A DNA stretch of 64,000 nt from VRUE01 sp963747765 (GCA_963747765.1 CAVVGH010000001.1:124001-188000), one strand, 5' to 3'. Shown: positions 17,115 through 26,284, counted from the stretch's first letter. Made by a program: numbers and translations. Notes: a model not told the origin generated them from the letters alone.

Positions 17115-19994
17115 ATGGACCTGACACGGGCACAGGAACAGGCGATCCGACATGGCGACGGTCCGCTGCTGGTGCTCGGCAGGGCGGGAACCGGCAAGAC
17201 GGAGGTGCTGGCCCGTCGCCTGGCGCGGCTGGCCAGCGAGGGCACGGAGCCGGACCACGTCCTCCTCCTGACCTCGACCCGCGCCACCGCGCAGCGGTTG
17301 CGCGAGCGGGTGGAGGCAATCCTGGACCGCCCTCACGACGAGCTGTGGATCGGCACCTGGGAGGCAATCGGCGAGCGCCTGCTGCGCGAGCACTCCGACA
17401 CCGCGGGGCTTGACCCGTTCTTCGAGGTGCTGGGGCGGGCGGAGCGACTGGCGATGCTGCTCGACCGGCTCGACGAGCTGCCGCTGCGCCAGCACGAGAT
17501 CCGCGGTAACCCGGCTGGCCTGCTGACCCACCTGCTGGAGCGGATCGACGCGCTCAAGGCGGGATCCGACCCACCCGAGCCGGAGTTCGCCGAGCTCTAC
17601 GCGGCGCACGACCGCATCCTCGCCGCGAGCGGCGACCTCGACAGCGGCGATGTCTTCCTCACCCTCAGCAGGCTGCTCGCCGAGAACCCCGGCGTGCGGC
17701 GTGCGGTTGCCGAGCGGTTCGCCCAGGTCATGATCGACGAGCTCGAGGACACCAGCCCAGCCCAGCGCGCCATCCTCGCGGCGCTGGCCCACGAACACTC
17801 GAACCACCTCTACGCCCTCGAGGGTGCTGACTCCGACACCGCCTCTCCGCGACAGGGCCCGCGGGCAGGAGATTGGGCCCTGTCCGTCCACCCCGACGCA
17901 GAGGTGATCGAGCTGGACGGCCGGTTCCGCGACCCGGCCGTCCGCTTCTGGCGCTGCACGAACGAGCGAGCGCAGGCGCAGGCGGTGGCGCGCGAGGTCG
18001 AGCAGCTGCTGGCCGCGGGGACTTCGCCGGAGGCCATCTGCGTAGTGATCGACGAACCGGCGCTGCGCGGCCGCATGGTGTCGGCCGCGATGGAGGAACG
18101 GGGGATCCCACTTCACCTGTCCGGCCCCGCCGCCCTCTTCCAGCGACCGGAGGTTCGAGACGCGATCGCCTGGCTGCGAGTGCTCGCCGATCCCGCCGAT
18201 TCCGCCGCCGCGGCGAGGGCGCTGACCCGGCCGCCGATCGAGCTGCGCTCCGCCGACCTGGCGCGGCTGACGACGATCGCGCGGCGCCGCAGCCTGGACA
18301 TGGTCTCGGCCTGCGCCGCCGCGCTCGAGAACCCGGAGACGCCGCCCGAGGCGGGCGAACGGATGCGGGCGTTCCTGAAACTCCATCGGGCGGCCTCAGC
18401 CGCGCTGGAGGAGCGGCGCGCCGATGTCTTCGTGCGGCGGCTGATCGAGCGGGTCGGGCTGCGTCGCCAGCGGCTCTTCGCGGCGGAGCCCGAGGTGGCG
18501 GAACGGCTGCTGGGCCTCTCGCGCCTGGCCGAGCTGGCAGCCGCCTGGGCGCGGCGCGAACCGCACGGTTCCACGCGCGACTTCGTGCGCCACCTGAGTG
18601 CCATCTCCGACGCCGGCGTCGAGCCGGCCGGTGTCGCCGAGCCCCCGGTCCCCGGCGCGGTCCAGGGGGTGGGCCGCAACGCGGTCAAGGGGATGGAGTT
18701 CGAGCACGTCTTCGTGCTCGGCCTGGAGCGCGGCGCCGACGCCGAGCGAATCGGCTGGCCGGGCCGGTCGGGACTCGTGCTCTCGCGAGTCGAGCGCAAC
18801 AGCGAGGGCGAGGTGGCTCCCTCGCAGTTCTACGAGGACGCGCTGGGCGCTGCGGATACGGAGGAGGAGCTCCACGAGGAGGAGCTGTTCGGGCCCGCCG
18901 AGGGCCTGCACGCAACCTACCGCATGCTCCGCGAGAGGGTGCTGGAGGAATCGTGGCGGGCGGGCGGGCAGCTCACGGAGCCGCGGCTTGACACGGCGGT
19001 CGACATCGACCGCGCGATCGTTCGATACCTGGAGCTGCTGAAGCTCGCGGCACTTGCCCAAAGGCCCGGGGACGAGGCCACTGCGGAGGCAGTCGAAGCG
19101 GTCAACGGGCTGCTGCGCCAGGTCGCAACGCCCGGGCAGCAGGCGGAGCTCGACGCCTCCCAGCTGGACGCCTTCCTGCTCAAGTCCGAGCAGGACCGCG
19201 AAAGCCGTCGCCGACTGCTGGTCGCCCGCGAGGAGCGCTCGCTGCGGGACTTCCTGCCGCTGCGCAGCGATGGGGCGTTGAGCCTCTCGGCATCCGACGT
19301 GGACCTCTACCTGACCTGTCCCCTGAAGTACAAGTTCGCGAGGGTCTTCGGTATCCCCCAGGAGCCGACGATCAACCAGCGCTTCGGCATCCTCATCCAC
19401 AACGTGCTGGAGCGCTTCCACAAGGAGGCGGAAGGCGAGGAGAACGGGCTGGGTCGCCTGATGGGCCTCTTCGAGGCCGGCTGGCAGCGCTCCGGCTTCG
19501 GCTCCAGCGACGATGAGCTCCAGTTCCGCGACCGGGCACGCGAGGCCCTGCGCCTCTACCTGGAGCAGGACAGCCACTCCGAAGGCGAACCGGTGTGGCT
19601 GGAGCGGCAGTTCGACATCCGGATCGGCGAATACCACGTGCGGGGAAGGATCGACCGGGTCGATCGCCTGCCCGACGGCGGCTACGAGCTGATCGACTAC
19701 AAGACCGGCGAGCGCAAGAGCGAGGCCGACCTGAAGAGCGATCTGCAGCTGGCCCTCTACCGGGTCGCCGCTCGACAGGCATGGGACCTCGACGCCGAGA
19801 TCGGCAGCTACTACTACGTGCTCGATGCCGAGAAAGTCGCGACGCCAACCGAGCCCGGGGATGCCGAGCGGGTCGAACGGACCGTGCTGCAGGTCGGCGA
19901 GGGGATCCTCAGCGAAGACTTCGAGCCGCGCCCCTCGCCGAGCATCTGCAGCTGGTGCGACTACCGCCTCATCTGTCCAGCCGCCGAAATCTGA
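17115..19994 (+). CDS. UvrD-like helicase/PD-(D/E)XK Fe-S nuclease (AdnA/AddB-like)
   Basis: Double-strand-break repair type protein of 959 residues. The N-terminal SF1 motor has an intact Walker A (GRAGTGKTE, about 24-32) and a Walker B-like MIDELEDTSPAQ, but the GDxxQ-type motif III and the motif VI arginine block (YVALTRAR in active UvrD enzymes) are not recognisable. The C-terminal nuclease is complete: DLYLTCPLKYKF Cys, GRIDRVDRL, ELIDYKTGER, and CSWCDYRLICP supplying three more Cys for a [4Fe-4S] cluster as in AddB. It resembles the accessory subunit of AdnAB/AddAB, but no partner helicase is adjacent. Confidence 0.85.
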   Translation: MDLTRAQEQAIRHGDGPLLVLGRAGTGKTEVLARRLARLASEGTEPDHVLLLTSTRATAQRLRERVEAILDRPHDELWIGTWEAIGERLLREHSDTAGLDPFFEVLGRAERLAMLLDRLDELPLRQHEIRGNPAGLLTHLLERIDALKAGSDPPEPEFAELYAAHDRILAASGDLDSGDVFLTLSRLLAENPGVRRAVAERFAQVMIDELEDTSPAQRAILAALAHEHSNHLYALEGADSDTASPRQGPRAGDWALSVHPDAEVIELDGRFRDPAVRFWRCTNERAQAQAVAREVEQLLAAGTSPEAICVVIDEPALRGRMVSAAMEERGIPLHLSGPAALFQRPEVRDAIAWLRVLADPADSAAAARALTRPPIELRSADLARLTTIARRRSLDMVSACAAALENPETPPEAGERMRAFLKLHRAASAALEERRADVFVRRLIERVGLRRQRLFAAEPEVAERLLGLSRLAELAAAWARREPHGSTRDFVRHLSAISDAGVEPAGVAEPPVPGAVQGVGRNAVKGMEFEHVFVLGLERGADAERIGWPGRSGLVLSRVERNSEGEVAPSQFYEDALGAADTEEELHEEELFGPAEGLHATYRMLRERVLEESWRAGGQLTEPRLDTAVDIDRAIVRYLELLKLAALAQRPGDEATAEAVEAVNGLLRQVATPGQQAELDASQLDAFLLKSEQDRESRRRLLVAREERSLRDFLPLRSDGALSLSASDVDLYLTCPLKYKFARVFGIPQEPTINQRFGILIHNVLERFHKEAEGEENGLGRLMGLFEAGWQRSGFGSSDDELQFRDRAREALRLYLEQDSHSEGEPVWLERQFDIRIGEYHVRGRIDRVDRLPDGGYELIDYKTGERKSEADLKSDLQLALYRVAARQAWDLDAEIGSYYYVLDAEKVATPTEPGDAERVERTVLQVGEGILSEDFEPRPSPSICSWCDYRLICPAAEI

Positions 19995-20011
19995 CCCACC
20001 GAAGCTGCGTC

Positions 20012-20896
20012 TCAGTCCCCCTGCTGGCGCAGGAAGCGCTGGAACTCGCGGGCGATGGCGTCCGCCGAGGGCAGCTCCTCGCCGTCAGCGCCCAGCTGCT
20101 CGACCTGCTCCGCCTCGATTCGCTCGACGAGTTCCGCGATCTCCGGATTGGCGGCCACAGCGCGGCCGATCTGCTCTTCGTAGTGCGCGGTTTCCTCTTC
20201 CAGCTCGGTCGCGTCGACGGCGATTCCGGTCAGCCCCTCGAGACGGCGCAAAAGCGCCAGCGCGGCCTTTGGGTTGGGAACCGCGGCAACGTAGTGGGGC
20301 ACGGCCGCCCACAGCGATGCGGAGGTCATGCCCAGCTTCCGGCAGGAGTCGTGCAGGACGCCGACGATGCCGGTCGGACCCTCATAGCTGGAGCGGTGCA
20401 GGTCCAATTCGTCGACCAGGTCCTCGTCGGAGGCGAGGCCGGTGATCGGCACGGGCAGGGTGTGCGACACCTCCGCCACGAGCGCACCCATCGTGATCGC
20501 CATCTCGATGCCGAGCGCGTCGGAGGCGGTGGCAACCGTCTCCGAGAAGGTCCTCCAGCGCAGGTTGGGCTCGGTTCCGTCGAGCAGGACGAGGTCACGG
20601 TCGGCGGCGGGGATGCGGACCGCGATCAGGTTGTTGTGCGGCCAGTCGATGCGACGGGCCTGACCCTCGGTCAGTTCAATCGTCGGTCTCGTCGCCTGGA
20701 AGTCGAAGTAGTCCTCCGGGTCTATCTCGGCGATCAGCTCGGTCTCGAAGGAGGAGCCGGCCAGCGCGGCCAGCGCGGAGGAGGCGGCCCCGGCGGCGTC
20801 GTTCCAGCCGCGAAACGCACAGACGAGCATGGGTGAGCGAAGTTGGGGAACGTCGCCGTGCCAGGCAAGTGACTCCACGCTTTGAGCGTAGACCAT
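20012..20896 (-). CDS. PAC2 family protein
   Basis: 294-residue member of the family related to archaeal/eukaryotic proteasome assembly chaperone 2. Family marks are CAFRGWNDAAGAASSAL near the N-terminus, FDFQATRPTIEL, and LLDGTEPNLRW followed by a GALVAEVSHTLPVPITG strand. The C-terminal 60 residues form an acidic helix. Biochemical role in bacteria is not established. It is convergent with the nuclease gene (17 bp apart) and 53 bp downstream of the TauE pair on the same strand, so may be cotranscribed with it. Confidence 0.9.
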   Translation of the reverse strand: MVYAQSVESLAWHGDVPQLRSPMLVCAFRGWNDAAGAASSALAALAGSSFETELIAEIDPEDYFDFQATRPTIELTEGQARRIDWPHNNLIAVRIPAADRDLVLLDGTEPNLRWRTFSETVATASDALGIEMAITMGALVAEVSHTLPVPITGLASDEDLVDELDLHRSSYEGPTGIVGVLHDSCRKLGMTSASLWAAVPHYVAAVPNPKAALALLRRLEGLTGIAVDATELEEETAHYEEQIGRAVAANPEIAELVERIEAEQVEQLGADGEELPSADAIAREFQRFLRQQGD

Positions 20897-20949
20897 GCCG
20901 CCCGAGACGCCCTATCTACAGCCGCCTGGATCGAGCTAACGGAGCACTA

Positions 20950-21318
20950 CTAGCGAGTCGAAAGCGAGCGGCGAACCAGCTCGAAGGCGATGAACAGAAC
21001 AAGCGCGGCAAAGGACAGCTCCAGCAGTCGCTGCGGAACCTCATTGGCAACGACGACCCCGATCAGAACGCCGAGTGGAGAGAGGGCGCCGATCACCGCC
21101 GCGTCGCGAAGGTTGACGTTGCCGTAGCCGTTCTGGCGAATGGTGCCGACCAGCGCCACGAGCACGATCATCAGCAGCGAGGTCGACTCCCCCTGAACCT
21201 GAGAGAGGCCGAGGAAGATGGTCAGAGCGGGGACGAACAACACCCCTCCCCCGACCCCGACGAGGCCACCCGCCAGACCGCCGGCAACGGCGATCAGAGC
21301 AGCGAGAACCTCGTTCAT
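20950..21318 (-). CDS. TauE/SafE-like half transporter, second half
   Basis: 122-residue membrane protein with about four helices. The N-terminal GGLAGGLVGVGGGVLFVPAL is the TauE/SafE signature, normally found at the start of each half of a 250-residue protein. It is therefore one half of a permease that is split over two genes; the ATG overlaps the upstream half by ATGA. The intact pair would form a heterodimer exporting sulfonates, sulfoacetate or another organic anion. Neither half shows a frameshift trace, and each has its own start. Confidence 0.85.
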   Translation of the reverse strand: MNEVLAALIAVAGGLAGGLVGVGGGVLFVPALTIFLGLSQVQGESTSLLMIVLVALVGTIRQNGYGNVNLRDAAVIGALSPLGVLIGVVVANEVPQRLLELSFAALVLFIAFELVRRSLSTR

Positions 21319-21680
21319 CGCAGCACCAGCTCGATCGCGACGCCCACGAGCAGCACCGCGAACAGCAACGAGACGGCTCGCTGGGAGATCCGCTGCTGGA
21401 TGGCTGTACCGAGCACGACCCCGCCGATCGCCGGAATGGCGAGCAACAGACCCATGACGACGTGCACGTTGCCGTAGAGCCCGCCCTGTGCCACCGCCCC
21501 GAGCAGACCGATGAGGACGATCGCCGCCAGGCTGGTGCCCGTCGAAAGCCGCTCCCCGTATCCCAGCCAAAAGATCAGCAGCGGCACGATGACGGTGCCC
21601 CCTCCAACGCCAAAGAGTCCGCTGAACGCACCGGCGAGCGTTCCGATCGCGGCGAGCCTCAATGTGCGATTGGACGGCAT
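21315..21680 (-). CDS. TauE/SafE-like half transporter, first half
   Basis: 121-residue membrane protein with about four helices. It opens with GTLAGAFSGLFGVGGGTVIVPLL, the TauE/SafE signature, and ends ...VLLVGVAIELVLR, matching the end of its neighbour (FIAFELVRRSL). The parallel architecture shows that the two genes are internal duplicates kept separate. The start codon lies only 17 bp from the divergent trehalose-phosphatase start, so the two promoters must overlap coding sequence. Confidence 0.85.
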   Translation of the reverse strand: MPSNRTLRLAAIGTLAGAFSGLFGVGGGTVIVPLLIFWLGYGERLSTGTSLAAIVLIGLLGAVAQGGLYGNVHVVMGLLLAIPAIGGVVLGTAIQQRISQRAVSLLFAVLLVGVAIELVLR

Positions 21681-21697
21681 CGCGCGATACTAGTGCC

Positions 21698-22525
21698 GTG
21701 TCTCTCGATTCCAGCACGCGACTGGACCTCGGTCCGCTGGCTCCGTTGGGCGCCCATCCCGAGCGGGCCGCCGTGCTCACGGACGTCGACGGAACGCTTG
21801 CGCCGATCGTCGACCGGCCCGAGCAGGCGAGGGTGCCGAGGCGGGTGAGCGAACTGCTGGAGACGTTGAGCGAGAGCTACGGGCTGGTGGGATGCGTGTC
21901 CGGACGGCAGGCGGTGGAGGCAAAGCGACTGGTTGGAGTGAACGGGATCGCCTACGCCGGGAACCACGGGCTGGAACTGCTGCTTCCCGGGGACGCGGAG
22001 CCTCAGCTCGACCCCTCGTTGCGGGGGCGGGAGAGAAGCGCGCACGAGTTTGTTGCGAGCCTGGAGCGCACAGCGCTGACCGAGGTTGGACTGCGGCTCG
22101 AGGACAAGGGGGCGATCCAGGCGCTGCACTGGCGCAGTGTGGAGAACGAGCGGGCCGCCGAGGCGCGCGCACACGAGATCGCCGCCGAGGCGGGGCGGGC
22201 AGGCCTGGAGCCGCGCTGGGGACGCAAGGTGCTCGAGCTGCGCCCGGTGGGCGGCGGCGGCAAGGACGCCGCCGTTGCGGCGCTGCTGGCCGCCGACGGG
22301 GTCAGCGCGGCTGTCTACGCGGGCGACGACCGCACGGACCTGGACGCCTTCCGCCGTCTGCGGCACCTGCGCGACCAGGGCGAGCTGAAGACCGCCGTCT
22401 GCGTCGGCATCGCCTCCTCGGAGGCTCCCCCCGAGCTCGCGGAGGAGGCCGATCTGCGGGTCGACGGTCCGGACGGCTGGCTGGAGCTCCTCGAATCGCT
22501 GGCGGAGACCAAGCCAGGCTCTTGA
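21698..22525 (+). CDS. otsB: Trehalose-6-phosphate phosphatase
   Basis: Dephosphorylates trehalose-6-phosphate to trehalose, 275 residues from a GTG at 21698 (an ATG at 21662 in frame overlaps the divergent gene and is less likely). HAD motif I is LTDVDGTLAPI, GCVSGRQ is motif II, GGGGKDAAV carries the Lys, and YAGDDRTDLDAF is motif IV. No trehalose-phosphate synthase gene is adjacent. The downstream membrane protein begins two bases after the stop, so the two are probably one operon. Confidence 0.92.
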   Translation: MSLDSSTRLDLGPLAPLGAHPERAAVLTDVDGTLAPIVDRPEQARVPRRVSELLETLSESYGLVGCVSGRQAVEAKRLVGVNGIAYAGNHGLELLLPGDAEPQLDPSLRGRERSAHEFVASLERTALTEVGLRLEDKGAIQALHWRSVENERAAEARAHEIAAEAGRAGLEPRWGRKVLELRPVGGGGKDAAVAALLAADGVSAAVYAGDDRTDLDAFRRLRHLRDQGELKTAVCVGIASSEAPPELAEEADLRVDGPDGWLELLESLAETKPGS

Positions 22526-22526
22526 C

Positions 22527-23039
22527 GTGCCTTATACGGACCTGTTGCGCATCACCGTCTTCCTGACCGGCGCCGAGGCGACGGCTCTGGGGGCGGTTAC
22601 GGCGATCGCGGCGGGTCGGGACCAGGACGCGACAACGATGCTCGTGGCCGGCGCGTGGTGGCTCGTCGCGCTGGGCGTTGGGCTGTACCTGGGGCGCCCC
22701 GCCCGCGCCGCCGACGCCGTCCGCGAGGCCCTGGCTCACGCTCGCACCGCCACCTCCCTGCCCCCCGACGGCCCTGCCCGAATCGCGATCGCCCGCCTCT
22801 GGCCGATCGGCGTCACGGCGGTCGCCGCGGGTGCCCTCGGCATCGTCTTCCCGGGCGTTGCCGCGGTCGGGGCCGGCTACGCCCTCCTGGTGGCGCTTGC
22901 GCTGCGGACCCGCGAGGCCGCGGTGCTCGGCATCGAGCACCGCGACGGCGTCAAATTCTTCGTCGTCCCCACCTCTGCCCTCCGCGCGGTCGAGCTGGTG
23001 CGCACCCCGGGGCTTCGCAGCGACCACCTGCACGCCTAG
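22527..23039 (+). CDS. Small integral membrane protein, unknown
   Basis: 170-residue protein not recognised. Four hydrophobic segments: about 8-30, 38-55, 92-112 and 114-128. The C-terminal 40 residues are soluble (EHRDGVKFFVVPTSALRAVELVRTPG). The GTG start is immediately after the otsB stop, so translation is probably coupled. No motif points to a function. Confidence 0.75.
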   Translation: MPYTDLLRITVFLTGAEATALGAVTAIAAGRDQDATTMLVAGAWWLVALGVGLYLGRPARAADAVREALAHARTATSLPPDGPARIAIARLWPIGVTAVAAGALGIVFPGVAAVGAGYALLVALALRTREAAVLGIEHRDGVKFFVVPTSALRAVELVRTPGLRSDHLHA

Positions 23040-23147
23040 TCCCGAGCCAGGCGCGACCGGCGCTTTCCGCCGAGCGGTCGGACCGGATAGGGCGCGGGCC
23101 AATCGTCGACCGGGGTGTTCAAGAGAGGCCGCCGACCCCGAAACGAA

Positions 23148-23285
23148 CCCCTCGACGATCGATGAGAGAAACAGCCTCTTCCTGTTTGCCCTCCTACTTG
23201 CAGGTATGGAGGGCAAGCAGGGGGAGGCTGTGTAGGGACCAGGCGTCGGGGGCTTAGGAGGGCCGTTACGCACGGCTGCGGTGGC
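23148..23285 (+). repeat. Family C hairpin element, copy 2
   Basis: Contains GATGAGAGAAACAGCC, a hairpin with CCTGTTTGCCCTCC paired to GGAGGGCAAGCAGG, then GGCTGTGTAGGGACCAGGCG and GGAGGGCCGTTACGCACG. Near-identical to the reverse complement of copy 1. It fills most of the 269-bp gap between convergent genes. No family B array follows here. A GGGGTGTTCAAGAG string at about 23113 resembles the outer edge of copies 3 and 4. Confidence 0.85.
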
Positions 23286-23308
23286 TGAGCGCACACGTGC
23301 GCTGAAAA

Positions 23309-25057
23309 TCAATCATCTGCGCGGCGCGACCCCGACCGTCGCAGGAGCGTCTTGAAGTCGCGCCAGCCGCGGGTGTTGGCGATCTGCGCGGCGGTGAGCC
23401 AGGCACGACGGGCGGTGGCCACCCCGTAGGCCATGTTGTCGAGCGTCTCCACGCCGTGGGCATCGGTGGTGAGGACGATCATCACCCCAGCTTCCGCCGC
23501 CAGTCGGGCGTGGCGGTCGGAGAGGTCGCGGCGGTTCGGATTGCCGTTGATCTCAAGCATCGTGCCGGTCCGGGCCGCGGCCTCGATCACCGCCTCGACA
23601 TCGATCGCGTAGGGCTCTCGCCTGCCGATCAGGCGACCCGTCAGGTGGCCGATGCAATCGACCCGGGGGTTCTCGATCGCGGCGAGGACGCGATCGGTCA
23701 TCGCCCGCTCAGAGATCGAGAACGACGTGTGGACGCTTGCCACCACCCAATCGAGGGCGTCGAGCAGCTCCTCGGGATAGTCGAGTGAGCCGTCGAGGCC
23801 GATGTTCACCTCCGAGCCGGCGAGCAGACGAAAGCCCCGTTTGCCCTCGTTCCACGCCCGGATCTCTTCGATCCGCTTCCAGAGCCGCTCGGCCGTGACG
23901 TGGTCGCCGAAGCCGTGGCTGGCGGAGTGGTCGGTTATCGCGAGATAGGCGTAGCCCCGACGGCGGCCGGCCGCGGCCATCTCCTCGAGCGTGTTGCGAC
24001 CGTCGGAGAGTGTTGTGTGGGTATGCAGATCGCCGCGAACGTCCTCGATCGCCACCAGGTCCGGGAGCCTGCCGTGGCGCGCCGCGGCCAGCTCTCCGCG
24101 CCCCTCGCGCAGCTCCGGCTCGATGTAGGAGTAGCCAAGGCGACTGTAGACCTGCTCCTCGGTCTGACAGAGGACGGTCTCTCCCGTGTCGGCCACCTTG
24201 ATTCCGTGCTCGGAGACGGAGAAGCCGCGCGCCACCGCGTCTTCGCGAAGCTGCACGTTGTGGGCCGCCGACCCCGTGAAGTGCTGGAGGAGATTGCCGA
24301 AGGCGGCGGGGGGAACGATGCGCAGATCGACCGCGACGCCGTTGTGGGTCTGCCCCCGCACCCCGTTGGGGCCGGGCGTCCCGGCTGCTGCAACCAGGGG
24401 ATGGGCCGCGAGGTGCTCGGCCAGCGCGGCCGGCTCCTCGGCGGTCGCGATCAGGTCGATGTCCTTGCAGGTGTCCGCCCAGCGCCGCACCGAGCCGGCG
24501 ACCTCCACCCGGTTGGCGGCGGGATGCTCGCGCAGCGCCATCGCCAGCTCCTCGGCGATCGGACGAACCGTGGAGAGCAGCAGGCGGGTGCTTGGCTCCC
24601 CCTGCTCGCCGAGTCGCTCCAGCGCAGCCAGCACGTTCTCCTCGACCTTCGGCCCGAGTCCCTTCAACGTCCGGATCCGCTGCTCCTCGGCAGCCTCCTT
24701 CAGGTCCTCCACCGAGGCGACCCCAAGCTCGTCGTAGAGGCGCCCTGCGGTTTTCGCCCCGAGTCCCGGCACCCGCGTCACCTCGACCAGAGTCGGCGGG
24801 AACTTCGCCTTCAGCTTCACCGCCGAGGGGATCTCGCCAGTCGCCAGCAGGGCATCGATCTTTTCGGCCAGCGTCTTGCCGACCCCAGGGATCTCGTTTG
24901 CCCGCCCCGCCGCGGCGAGGTCGGCAACGGACACAGGGCATTCGCGGATCGCCTTCGCGGCGGTGCGGTAGGCAAGGACGCGGTATTTCACCGCGCCGTC
25001 GAGCTCGTAGAGCACGGCCAGCTCCTCGAGTGCGGCGGCGATCTCGCCGTTTGTCAT
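23309..25057 (-). CDS. polX: DNA polymerase/3'-5' exonuclease PolX
   Basis: Gap-filling family X polymerase, 582 residues. Helix-hairpin-helix motifs are IPGVGKTLAEKI (56-67) and VPGLGAKTAGRLY (96-108). The nucleotidyltransferase active site is GSVRRW with D199/D201 in KDIDLI and D244 in VAVDLRI. The C-terminal PHP domain starts at DLHTHTTLSDG (H345, H347), with SEVNIG, SVHTSF, GNPNR and TTDAHG completing the metal site of a Mn-dependent 3'-5' exonuclease. Bacterial PolX acts in base-excision and gap repair. Confidence 0.96.
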   Translation of the reverse strand: MTNGEIAAALEELAVLYELDGAVKYRVLAYRTAAKAIRECPVSVADLAAAGRANEIPGVGKTLAEKIDALLATGEIPSAVKLKAKFPPTLVEVTRVPGLGAKTAGRLYDELGVASVEDLKEAAEEQRIRTLKGLGPKVEENVLAALERLGEQGEPSTRLLLSTVRPIAEELAMALREHPAANRVEVAGSVRRWADTCKDIDLIATAEEPAALAEHLAAHPLVAAAGTPGPNGVRGQTHNGVAVDLRIVPPAAFGNLLQHFTGSAAHNVQLREDAVARGFSVSEHGIKVADTGETVLCQTEEQVYSRLGYSYIEPELREGRGELAAARHGRLPDLVAIEDVRGDLHTHTTLSDGRNTLEEMAAAGRRRGYAYLAITDHSASHGFGDHVTAERLWKRIEEIRAWNEGKRGFRLLAGSEVNIGLDGSLDYPEELLDALDWVVASVHTSFSISERAMTDRVLAAIENPRVDCIGHLTGRLIGRREPYAIDVEAVIEAAARTGTMLEINGNPNRRDLSDRHARLAAEAGVMIVLTTDAHGVETLDNMAYGVATARRAWLTAAQIANTRGWRDFKTLLRRSGSRRADD

Positions 25058-25150
25058 ACGGGCAACTTAGAACCTCGACAGGGCCTAGACCCTGTCGAGT
25101 CGCGCATCCCTCCTGCTGCGGGTCTCTCCCGACTGGCATCATCGAGGCCG

Positions 25151-25915
25151 ATGAATGAGCCGTGGCTGGTCCTGCCGACCTACAACGAGGCCGCGAATCT
25201 CGAGGCGTTCGTCGCAGCGGCGCGCCCGATGCTGCCCGGCTCAGCCCAGATCCTGATCGTCGACGACAACTCGCCCGACGGCACCGGGGAGATCGCCGCT
25301 CGGGTCGCCGCCGAACAGGAGAGCGTCAGCGTCCTGCACCGGCCTCGCAAGGAGGGCCTCGGGCCCGCCTACATCGCCGGCTTCCGCCGGGCACTCGCGG
25401 AGGGAGCGGGGTTGATCCTCGAGATGGACAGCGACTTCTCCCATCAACCGGCCTACCTGCCACGCCTGCTCGATGCAGCTCAGCAGGCCGACCTGGTAAT
25501 CGGCTCCCGCTACGTCGTCGGCGGTGGAGTCGGCGACTGGGGAGCGTGGCGGCGGGCGATCAGCCGCGGTGGCAGCGCCTACGCCCGGCTGGCGCTGGGC
25601 GTCGAGATACACGACCTGACCGGCGGCTTCAAGTGCTTCCGGCGCGAGGTGCTGGAGGCAATCGATCTGGACAGCGTCCGGTCGCGCGGCTACGCCTTCC
25701 AGGTGGAGCTGACCTACCGCGCCATCCAGAACGGCTTCAGAGTCGTCGAGGTGCCGATCGTCTTCCGCGAGCGCCGCGCCGGCGCCTCGAAGATGAACCG
25801 GGCGATCATCGCCGAGGCGGTCTGGCGGGTCCCTCTTCTACGCTTAGGATCTGGTGCTGGCAGGAACGGAAAGCGGCGGCACACGGCCGCCAAGAGCCGT
25901 CGCTATACTTTTTGA
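25151..25915 (+). CDS. Polyprenol-phosphate mannosyltransferase-like GT2 (Dpm1-like)
   Basis: 254-residue cytoplasmic glycosyltransferase that probably transfers mannose or another sugar from a nucleotide sugar to polyprenol phosphate. GT-A hallmarks are VDDNSPDGTGEI (nucleotide site), LEMDSDFSHQP (DSD metal motif) and DLTGGFKCFRREVLE. The C-terminal transmembrane domain found in many relatives is missing; instead a basic tail (GKRRHTAAKSRRYTF) could bind membranes. ATG 25151 is chosen, since the open frame extends far upstream only antisense to polX. Divergent from polX by 93 bp. Confidence 0.88.
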   Translation: MNEPWLVLPTYNEAANLEAFVAAARPMLPGSAQILIVDDNSPDGTGEIAARVAAEQESVSVLHRPRKEGLGPAYIAGFRRALAEGAGLILEMDSDFSHQPAYLPRLLDAAQQADLVIGSRYVVGGGVGDWGAWRRAISRGGSAYARLALGVEIHDLTGGFKCFRREVLEAIDLDSVRSRGYAFQVELTYRAIQNGFRVVEVPIVFRERRAGASKMNRAIIAEAVWRVPLLRLGSGAGRNGKRRHTAAKSRRYTF

Positions 25916-25920
25916 AGTAT
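25904..25920 (+). promoter_or_regulatory. AT-rich palindrome and possible -10 before trxA
   Basis: TATACT (25904-25909) resembles a -10 box and overlaps a perfect palindrome, ATACTT-TTTG-AAGTAT (25905-25920), an unusually AT-rich spot in this GC-rich sequence. It lies over the 3' end of the glycosyltransferase gene, 38 bp before the trxA start. No clear -35 is seen. Confidence 0.4.
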
Positions 25921-25957
25921 TGAGCGCTGAACCTCGACTCCCAGGAGACCGATACTT

Positions 25958-26284
25958 GTGACAGGCAAGCTCACCGATGTGACAGACGCCAACTTCAAAT
26001 CAGAGGTCCTGGAGGCCGAAAGCCCGGTGCTGGTCGACTTCTGGGCCCCCTGGTGCGGTCCCTGCCGGGTCGTCCACCCGGTTCTCGAGGAAATCGAGGC
26101 GGAGCGCGACGACCTGCGGATCGTCAGCCTCAACGTCGACGAGAACCAGCAGACCGCCGCTCAATACGAGGTGCTCTCGATCCCGACCCTGATCCTCTTC
26201 AAGGACGGGGCGATCGCCAAGAAGGTGGTCGGAGCGATGCCGAAGCGGCGCCTCGAGGCGGAGCTGGAGCCGGCTCTCACCTAG
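25958..26284 (+). CDS. trxA: Thioredoxin
   Basis: Protein disulfide reductase of 108 residues with the redox centre WAPWCGPCRV (C33, C36) and the conserved cis-Pro in LSIPTLILF. GTG start at 25958, with CAGGAGA eleven bases upstream as ribosome site. The next gene, a tautomerase, begins two bases after the stop. It is the standard electron donor for MsrB (2042), though not linked to it. Confidence 0.96.
   Translation: MTGKLTDVTDANFKSEVLEAESPVLVDFWAPWCGPCRVVHPVLEEIEAERDDLRIVSLNVDENQQTAAQYEVLSIPTLILFKDGAIAKKVVGAMPKRRLEAELEPALT

Noticed and set aside
16492..17124. Open frames crossing the hairpin repeats, including N-terminal extension of the inositol-phosphatase frame to 16818
   Set aside because: The translated repeats change reading frame between arrays and the conserved start motifs of the real genes lie downstream.
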